Part shown: in pieces, positions 57,692-64,000 of the stretch
How the letters are laid out: the number at the start of each line of letters is the position of its first letter
Position numbering within the stretch: position 1 is the stretch's first letter
Source of the DNA: Lunularia cruciata
Taxonomy: Eukaryota; Streptophyta; Marchantiopsida; Lunulariales; Lunulariaceae
Direction: 5' to 3'
DNA: 64,000 bases
NCBI GenBank assembly: GCA_948567375.1
Contig: OX419755.1
Span: 22,263,001-22,327,000, forward strand
The notes under the pieces: model-generated
What the model was told of the DNA's origin: nothing
Database searches by the model: none
What the model saw: the letters and a program-made list of their open reading frames with translations, nothing else
Made by a program: the position numbers and the translations under genes

Positions 57692-57947
57692 ATTATCTTA
57701 TGTGCTAAAGGGTCCTTTTAGCACATAGGAGAATAGATTGCTTAGCATTTTGTAGTGTCACTTGTGTTGGAGACATTACCTTTTTCTTGGAATGATGTTG
57801 CCCAAGAGGTTAAATAAAAAATAATAGATTTTCTTCATTGTGACCCTAACTAACCCTAACTATAGCAATTTCTAACCCATATCCTCAAAGGAACAATCTG
57901 TTCTTACCAATTATACTATAGGAAGGTGACATTGAGTCACCCTATTT

Positions 57948-57965
57948 TGGCACCACTACCGGAGA
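57948..57965 (+). other. Degraded tRNA-Asp-type primer binding site
   Basis: TGGCACCACTACCGGAGA matches the tRNA-Asp PBS at 13 of 18 positions. Four of the five differences are G to A. Confidence 0.6.
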
Positions 57966-58079
57966 TACACTCCTTGGAGTTTCAAAAAAGTGAGATAGCA
58001 CAAGGCCATGCATGTTGTTAAGAGACCAATTGCCACAACATATGAACCCCCCATGAATAGAGATTATGGTTGAGATGCC

Positions 58080-59800
58080 AACAAAGAGAGAGTGCAAAAA
58101 ATTCTACCTCATCCAAAAAAGCTCAAGAAAAGTTTGACATTTTTGAGGGAAAAATCAAGAGCAAGACTTATCTTGTCACTCAATGCCTTTCCAAAAAAAG
58201 GGATTAGGCATAAGAGTGGAAACCACCATAACATTACATTGTATTGGTCCGAAGATAACTATTGCATAATTCCTTTGTACAAGCAGTCCTCTAGTACATT
58301 AGGACCTGAGGGAGAAACTCTTGCAAGCATTCCTCCTTGAACCTTCTGTGGAGTTTCTCACTAAAGAATTGGAAGACACATTAGAAGGGGGAGAAAGCAA
58401 GGTCTCTTATGGCATAGGTCCTAAAAATTTCTTTGAACCAACTAACAATTTGTCCTATCATCCCATAATCAAAGCTTTGCTCCTTAATAGTCCACTTCCA
58501 CTCATGACCTCCTTTACTTACTTAAACTACCAAAAAATTAAAGGCTAGGATGAGGAGGATGACTCCAGCTGAGAGACTACATGGAAAAGTTCAAGAGCTG
58601 CTAAGTTGAGTACCTCATAAGAGTTCCACCTAAATTTACTCAAATGCATAGGCATTAACCTAGTTCTTAGGTGGTTTGCACTTCAATCTTCAAATCTTTG
58701 CCAAACAATGGGAACATGATACATTGGAAAAAGTACTAATGTCACCAAGTTGTATGAATCCACCCGTCTACACTACCTAAGAAAAAAATTTGAGAGCAAG
58801 GTGCAAAGAAAGTGAAGAAGGAGTCTAAACAAAGAGCATGGTCATCCTTGTCAAACACATCTAGTATGATCTTTTCATCCAAATATTTGTCTTAGAGATG
58901 AGAGGGACCTACACAAGGTGCAGAAAAGATACCATTGCCAATAAATAGGAACTACCCCTAAAGTGTAAGCATAGTTGGGCACAAAGTTGGAGGAACTTAT
59001 CAAGGAGTTTTCTGATTTCAAGGTCTGACTAGTTGAGAGAAGAGAAAGATGTAAAGTTCCCTTGTATGCTTGCCCCAATATTAGGTTGCACAACCTATGG
59101 GAAGGCTAGCCATGCAAACGTGGAGTGCATGAGCAAGGGAGGTTACTCATGCATTCCATATTTGCATGAGTGCATGAGTAACCTCCCTTGCTCGTCAATA
59201 CACCAAGTAGAGCAAACGCTAGTGTGGGACAAGCAAGCATACTATGGAGTGGAGGAGGAAAAATTATTGATGAGACAAAACGTTCCTCCAAATACGTTGG
59301 TAAAGTTGGCTCATGCCATCCCTTGTTTTGCACCCAAAGAGTATACTCTTGACATGCTCCAACAAAGGATGATGCTCCCAAGGCAAGGCAATACACCAAG
59401 TTTTCTTTACAATTATAGAGGCCAAGGACATTGGGCCGACTCCAACTGCCCGAAACCTTGCAAGCAAATACCCTCCTTCTTGTTGTGTGAAAATTACAAA
59501 TTATAGTGCAAGTTAATTGCTCTCAACCACCAGTACAATATATGAATGTGCCTCCCAAATCAAGTGACAATACCCTAGTATACCATCTCACCTTTGAAGA
59601 TCCTAAAGAAGGAGACTCATCCCTGCTAGACAAGGAAGGTTGGCCCGACTTGAAAGTAAATCACATAAAACCCGGTTTTGTTGCAAAGAAGCAATTACAA
59701 CCACAACCAATTCCAAAACCAAAAGTCACCCAAACCAAAATAGAAGTGTGGACACCTTTGGAAATTTTTATCCAAAAAAGAGACAAATTTGCTAGCTAAG
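58080..59800 (+). pseudogene. Decayed gypsy gag with zinc-knuckle remnant
   Basis: Broken gag-like reading after the PBS. At about 59405-59449 LYNYRGQGHWADSNC matches a CX2CX4HX4C knuckle with both leading Cys lost (Leu and Tyr) and one extra residue before the last Cys. An open linker follows at 59506-59799 (Pro/Gln/Lys-rich). A 77-bp-spaced tandem duplication begins at about 59791. A 23-bp-arm hairpin sits at 59131-59193. Confidence 0.5.
59131..59193. repeat. Perfect 23-bp inverted repeat
   Basis: The arm 59131-59153 (starting GAGCAAGGGAGGTTACTC) is exactly complementary to 59171-59193, with a 17-base spacer. It lies in the decayed gag. Confidence 0.9.
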
Positions 59801-59937
59801 ATCAAATGAAGGGATAATTGGAGGTGCTTAGAAGGGATGCAAACCTAGTGCATGAAAAGTCAAAGTTGCTAGTTAGGATCAAATGAAGGGAGAATTGGAG
59901 GTGCTTGGAAGAGATGACAAACCTAGTGCATGTAATG
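59791..59937 (+). repeat. 77-bp tandem duplication
   Basis: GCTAG(c/t)TA(a/g)GATCAAATGAAGG and the following roughly 60 bases occur at 59791 and again at 59868, with about ten differences. Confidence 0.75.
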
Positions 59938-60300
59938 TAAATATTCATATGCATATAGAGATGAAGATAAGGTGCCCATGGTACCTAAATCTATCCTTCT
60001 AATATTTGGGAGAAATGAGAGAACCTCCTCATCAAGGAACTCCGGTGGAACCCACAAATCACCACCAATGGGAACAATTTGTCAACAAAGATTGTTATTC
60101 TACACAACAATGGAGAAATACCCATACAACCCAAACCCCCAATCATTTCTCCAATTATTCCTTTTCCTCCTACTATGACCTCATTCCCTAACAAAATAAA
60201 TACATTGGCTGCTACAAAGATCAACAATGGTTTGTCATCTCAAAACTTACACGCCCTAAAACAACACCCTATAAAACATGCATCAAAGGCAAAATAATTT
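59938..60300 (+). other. Linker between gag and protease, no domain
   Basis: Asn/Pro/Thr-rich overlapping open frames (60006-60191, 60079-60297) lie between the gag linker and the protease-like region. They read like a low-complexity polyprotein linker. Confidence 0.3.
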
Positions 60301-63300
60301 AGGGCTAGGTCATTTTTATGGATAATGCAATATGATATCATCACCAATTTAGGGTACTCAAAGGTAGATGTGACATTTAAACAATTATGGGAGGATAATA
60401 AATTGTACTAAAACTAGTTAGCCTTAGCACTTTGGTGAGTACAATAGAGGGAACAATCCAACTCCCCTACCATCTACAAGTTAGAATTGGTGGATTTGAG
60501 CTTCTCGACAGTGGAAATAGAAATCAATGGTTGTATCATCCTCTGAATGCCTATTGACTTGGGATACAAAGTCAATAGGCATTCAAGGGATTATGCAACC
60601 AATACAACAAGCATATGGTTGTAGGAATAGGTGCCTAGTCATGATGATGGAGATGGCCTATGACTTAGATTTTATAACCTTTGAGCCCACCCCATAAATA
60701 TTTGGTTTGTTAATCAAACAAGATTGGACCTCCTTAGGAATGTTGACCAATGTCTCCACCACCATGGGTGAAGTAACCTTCCAACTTGACTACATGTCCT
60801 CCATTCAATGGTGAATACATGTTACCCTATACTCATACCATGTACCTTGGTGGTATGGCACTTGAGTGGAAGTTGATTGCCACAGCACAAAAGGAAGTTT
60901 CAAGATACTAGTTCAAAGCAACCACAATCTAGGACCATATGTTGGAAAAAGGTCCCACACCTAAGAGAGACCTTTTTTTTGGAGGAAGATTATACCAACA
61001 AACCAATAAATGACAATTCTAAAACCTCTAACAAAGATGTCATAAATTACTTGGAATGCTACAAAATTGGCAAAAAAACAAATAAGATCACTTCATCAAA
61101 GTGTTGACAATAATTTAGCACTACTGGAAATAAGCCTAATGAGTCACGTAGAAGGTATTATGAACCCTAATGATTGTCAAGATGTGGTGATTGCTAAGGG
61201 AAAATTGTTGAAAATTTCCAAGTTTGTAAGTTGAACCAAATACAAGGCATACACTTTGTTATTTGTAGAGTTTCAAGATGTATTTTCTTGGAGGATTGAG
61301 TAGATGCTTGGAATTTCTTGGAAATTTGATGAGCATAGAATTGATTTGGAAGCAAGGATGATACATGTCCAAAAATGACAATATTTTCTAAATCCAAAGT
61401 ACTCATTACTTGTGAAAGATAAAATTAACAAGTACCTAAAGGTCAGGATTATTTTCCCTATACTCAATAGCAAATGGGTATCCCTCATCATGGTGGTACC
61501 AAAGAAGAAGTGGAAGCTTAATGCTGAAACAAATTAAGAAGGCAACCGTGTAGGAAAAACAAAAAGGTATCATCATCCATTGCTTTTCATCGATACTATC
61601 TTGGATGAGGTAGTTGGGCATGAATGTTACAACCCTAAACTTCCTAGATAGACTTGCAATATACAATCAAGTCAACATCAAAGAAGAAGATAGGAACAAG
61701 ACCACTTGAACCATTGACTAGGCACCTATGCCTACAACCATATGCCATGTGGTCTATGTATTGCTCCCACAACCTTCCAATGCATGATGATTTCTCCCTT
61801 CAAAGACTACTTGCGGAAGTTCTTAATAATTTTCCTTGATAATTTTTGTGTCTTTAGTGACCAAAAAAAATACCTTTCATTCCTTTGTAAAACCTTTGAA
61901 TGATGTTGTTTAACCGGGATTTCTTTGTATCCTGTTTAACCGGGATTTCTCTGAATTAGTTTTCTCTAATGAAAAAAGGCATTGTATTAAGGCATTGCAT
62001 GTTGAGAAGAGTAGTCACAGGTGGAAACCAAAAAAGAAAGTAATTTTGAGTCCTCAAAGTGCTAGTGAATCTAAGGGAATTGAGAGCCCTCTTGGATCAT
62101 AAGGGCTACTACCAAAGGTTCATAGCCAACTATTCAATTTGGCAGCTCTACTCACAAAATTGCTCAAGAATGCAAAAGAGTACAACTAGATAGTGGCTCA
62201 ACAAGATGCCTTCATGGCTCTCAAGGAGAAATTGATAGAAGCATCTATGATGAAAGTGCTTGATTGGAAGCAATCATTCCATGTTTATGTGGAGATATCT
62301 TTAGTGACCATTTGGATCATTCTTAGTCAGAAAGATGACAAGAAAAAGGACTATCCAGTTTACTATGAAAGTCTGCAATTATCCTAAGCCAAATAAAACT
62401 ACACTATTATGAAAAGAGAGGCCCTAAGAATAGTATACGCATGTAAAAAAATTTGTCACTACCTACTTGGCTACAAATTCATCTTCCATGTAAATCATTA
62501 TGCCCTTCAACATTTGGTCAAGAAACATAACCTTCCATGAGAATAGCTAGGTGGATACTATATTTATAAGAGTTTACCTATATCTTGCAAATATGAACAA
62601 GAGTCCATCACAAAAATGCTGAATGCTGAATTTTCTATCACAAGTCAAAATAGAAGATCAAAAAGAAGTCCTCAACAACCATTTCCCTAATGAAGAAATC
62701 TTCTAAATTTCCACTGAAAGGCCTAGAAGGTACACCCAAGAGAATAGATACCTTTGTATGTTCCAATAACCTACAAGGTTAGACTTAGAGCAATGAGCAG
62801 CATTTTACCATAAGATGAGTCCCTACCAATTGAAGTGAAACATTTTGTTTAGACTTGGATGGGAAAAGGAGTTTGCAGATGCTTAGAATCACACAAAGTG
62901 GGAGGAGTCATCTAGGCACTCCACTTAGAAGCAGCCAAAGGATACTACGCACTCAAATTACCATAAACAAGATTATGATGATATGCTATTGGTGGACTAC
63001 CATGTACAAAGATATGCATATGTATATCAAAACCTACAATGTGTGTCAAAAAATAAGAAACCAATCGTGACCTCACAATAGCCCTCATGACCCATTTTTG
63101 CCCTTGGTGTCATTTGGAAAAGGAGAGATAGATTTCTTTGGTCCAATATAACCCGCAACTACAACTACCAAATGATGAAACATGCTTGTTTGCATGGACT
63201 ATGCTACAAAAATGGTGGAAGTACATGCTACACAATGAAATAACATTAACATGTGGCCAAAACTTATGAGTGATCAAGGAGTGCACTTCCTTAACAATCT

Positions 63301-63880
63301 CCTAGAATCCATCATGAAATACTTCCAAATCAAGCATCATAAGACCACCCCATATAATGCAAAGGCCAACAACCTTATAGAAAGAGCTAATGGATTGTTG
63401 TGAAATGTCCTCAACAAGGTCACAATCAACTACCCATATGACTAGGACACAAAACTCCCCATGGTATTATGTGCATATTGTATAGCATAAAAGATCACCA
63501 CTATATAGACTCCCTATTTTCTTACATATGGCACATTTCATGTCTTGCCTATAGAGTTTGAAATCCCAACCTACAAGATCATCTATTAAGACAGCATGTT
63601 AGAGGAAGATAGCCAAGAGTCCCATTTAATTCATTTTACATTGCAGGAGAGAAACAAAAGGAGTTGTATCAAACTACTTACAACCAACAACAAAAATGTC
63701 ATGAGCTCCATGACACAAATTAGGAAGGTATTGGTAACCATTGGTGATCGTGTAATCCTATACAATAGCAAACATTGCCTTTTTCCAAGGAAGTTACACC
63801 CATGATGGATGAGGAATTACAAGGTAGATATAGTATCCAACAATGAATTGTTAAAAGTGTACGACCTCCATGGGATTGTT
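60301..63880 (+). pseudogene. Decayed Ty3/gypsy pol (PR-RT-RH-IN)
   Basis: Protease-like residues near 60330-60560, interrupted by a hairpin at 60544-60585. RT: WVSLIMVVPKKKWKLNAE (about 61477-61530), HHPLLFIDTILDEVVGHE (about 61572-61625), FLDNFCVF (about 61831-61855) where YxDD is degraded to LDN. RNase H region about 62090-62560. Integrase: EIDFFGPI (about 63127-63150), MSDQGVHFLNN (about 63267-63299), HHKTTPYNAKANNLIERANG (about 63337-63396), so D, D and E are all readable across frames. A 26-bp-spaced tandem duplication of GTTTAACCGGGATTTCT is at 61908-61950. Not functional. Confidence 0.72.
60544..60585. repeat. Perfect 17-bp inverted repeat
   Basis: TGAATGCCTATTGACTT (60544-60560) and its exact complement (60569-60585) around eight bases, inside protease-like sequence. 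Confidence 0.9.
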
Positions 63881-63954
63881 TTTGCACTAGGATTAACAAA
63901 CTGTAGGTTTGTACATATCACTATTAAAATTTTAGATTATATTATATTTTAGAT

Positions 63955-64000
63955 TATTATTATATTATATTATATTATATTATATTATATTATATTATAT
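63955..64000 (+). repeat. (TTATA)n pentanucleotide microsatellite
   Basis: TATTATATTATATT repeats to the end of the window, so its full length is unknown. Confidence 0.95.

Larger units (their letters stand above)
56681..57947. other. Probable 5' LTR region of the 58-64 kb element
   Basis: No gene. Contains a GC-rich 9-bp tandem repeat at 57150-57176 and two hairpins at 57653-57727. The sequence just before the PBS should be the end of an LTR, for example TGAGTCA near 57934-57940, but the LTR start could not be fixed and no 3' partner is within the window. Confidence 0.4.

Noticed and set aside
57842-57862. Telomere-like CCCTAACTAACCCTAAC
   Set aside because: Only two imperfect units; too short and irregular for an interstitial telomere array.
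1-64000. CRISPR arrays, bacterial operons, rRNA, or intact host genes
   Set aside because: No regular spacer arrays, ribosome binding sites or conserved rRNA blocks are visible, and every recognisable protein belongs to transposable elements.

Overview
The window looks like intergenic DNA from a large, transposon-filled plant nuclear genome. It is AT-rich and CpG-poor. No intact host gene, rRNA, tRNA or CRISPR array is visible, and almost every stretch that reads as protein is a transposable-element remnant in some state of decay. Several old Ty3/gypsy retrotransposons nested in one another, with very few recent copies, fit a gymnosperm best. A fern or another large-genome plant is not excluded. 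Organism identity is inference.

Layout. 1-5600: decayed minus-strand gag and an unknown lysine/glutamate-rich ORF, with a short CpG-rich block at about 2.2-2.6 kb. 5.6-10.9 kb: AT-rich DNA with little to see. 10.95-12.17 kb: a broken PIF/Harbinger transposase. 12.2-16.8 kb: degenerate minisatellites and a long dispersed repeat (family A) that recurs inverted at 19.5-21.0 kb. 16.8-28.1 kb: the most unusual part, a decayed Ty3/gypsy element whose polyprotein carried a C5-cytosine DNA methyltransferase between gag and RNase H and a PHD finger after the integrase. A family A repeat and a BED/hAT-like transposase lie inside it, a tRNA-derived SINE-like segment lies near its left end, and direct repeats (repeat B) flank it.

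28,728-36,548: a young, structurally complete 7.8-kb Ty3/gypsy element inserted in the right-hand repeat B. It has 692-bp LTRs that differ at six positions by my count, a tRNA-Asp-type primer binding site, a CCHC zinc-knuckle ORF bracketed by two homologous short ORFs, and one gag-PR-RT-RH-IN frame interrupted by two TGA codons. 36.7-44.3 kb: a decayed Ty3/gypsy with a solo LTR of the young family inside its gag. 45-49 kb and 54.8-56.7 kb: decayed coiled-coil-rich ORFs of unknown function. 49.0-51.6 kb: a minus-strand gypsy fragment (gag-PR-start of RT) whose LTR carries clustered heat-shock elements upstream of a TATA box. 57.9-63.9 kb: another decayed tRNA-Asp-primed Ty3/gypsy.

How the parts relate. 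The elements do not work together as a pathway; they record successive insertions. The methyltransferase/PHD element is old and was later hit by other repeats, and the 28.7-36.5 kb element is the most recent insertion. Perfect short-spacer inverted repeats with 11-23 bp arms occur in several decayed segments and suggest a recurring template-switch mutation.
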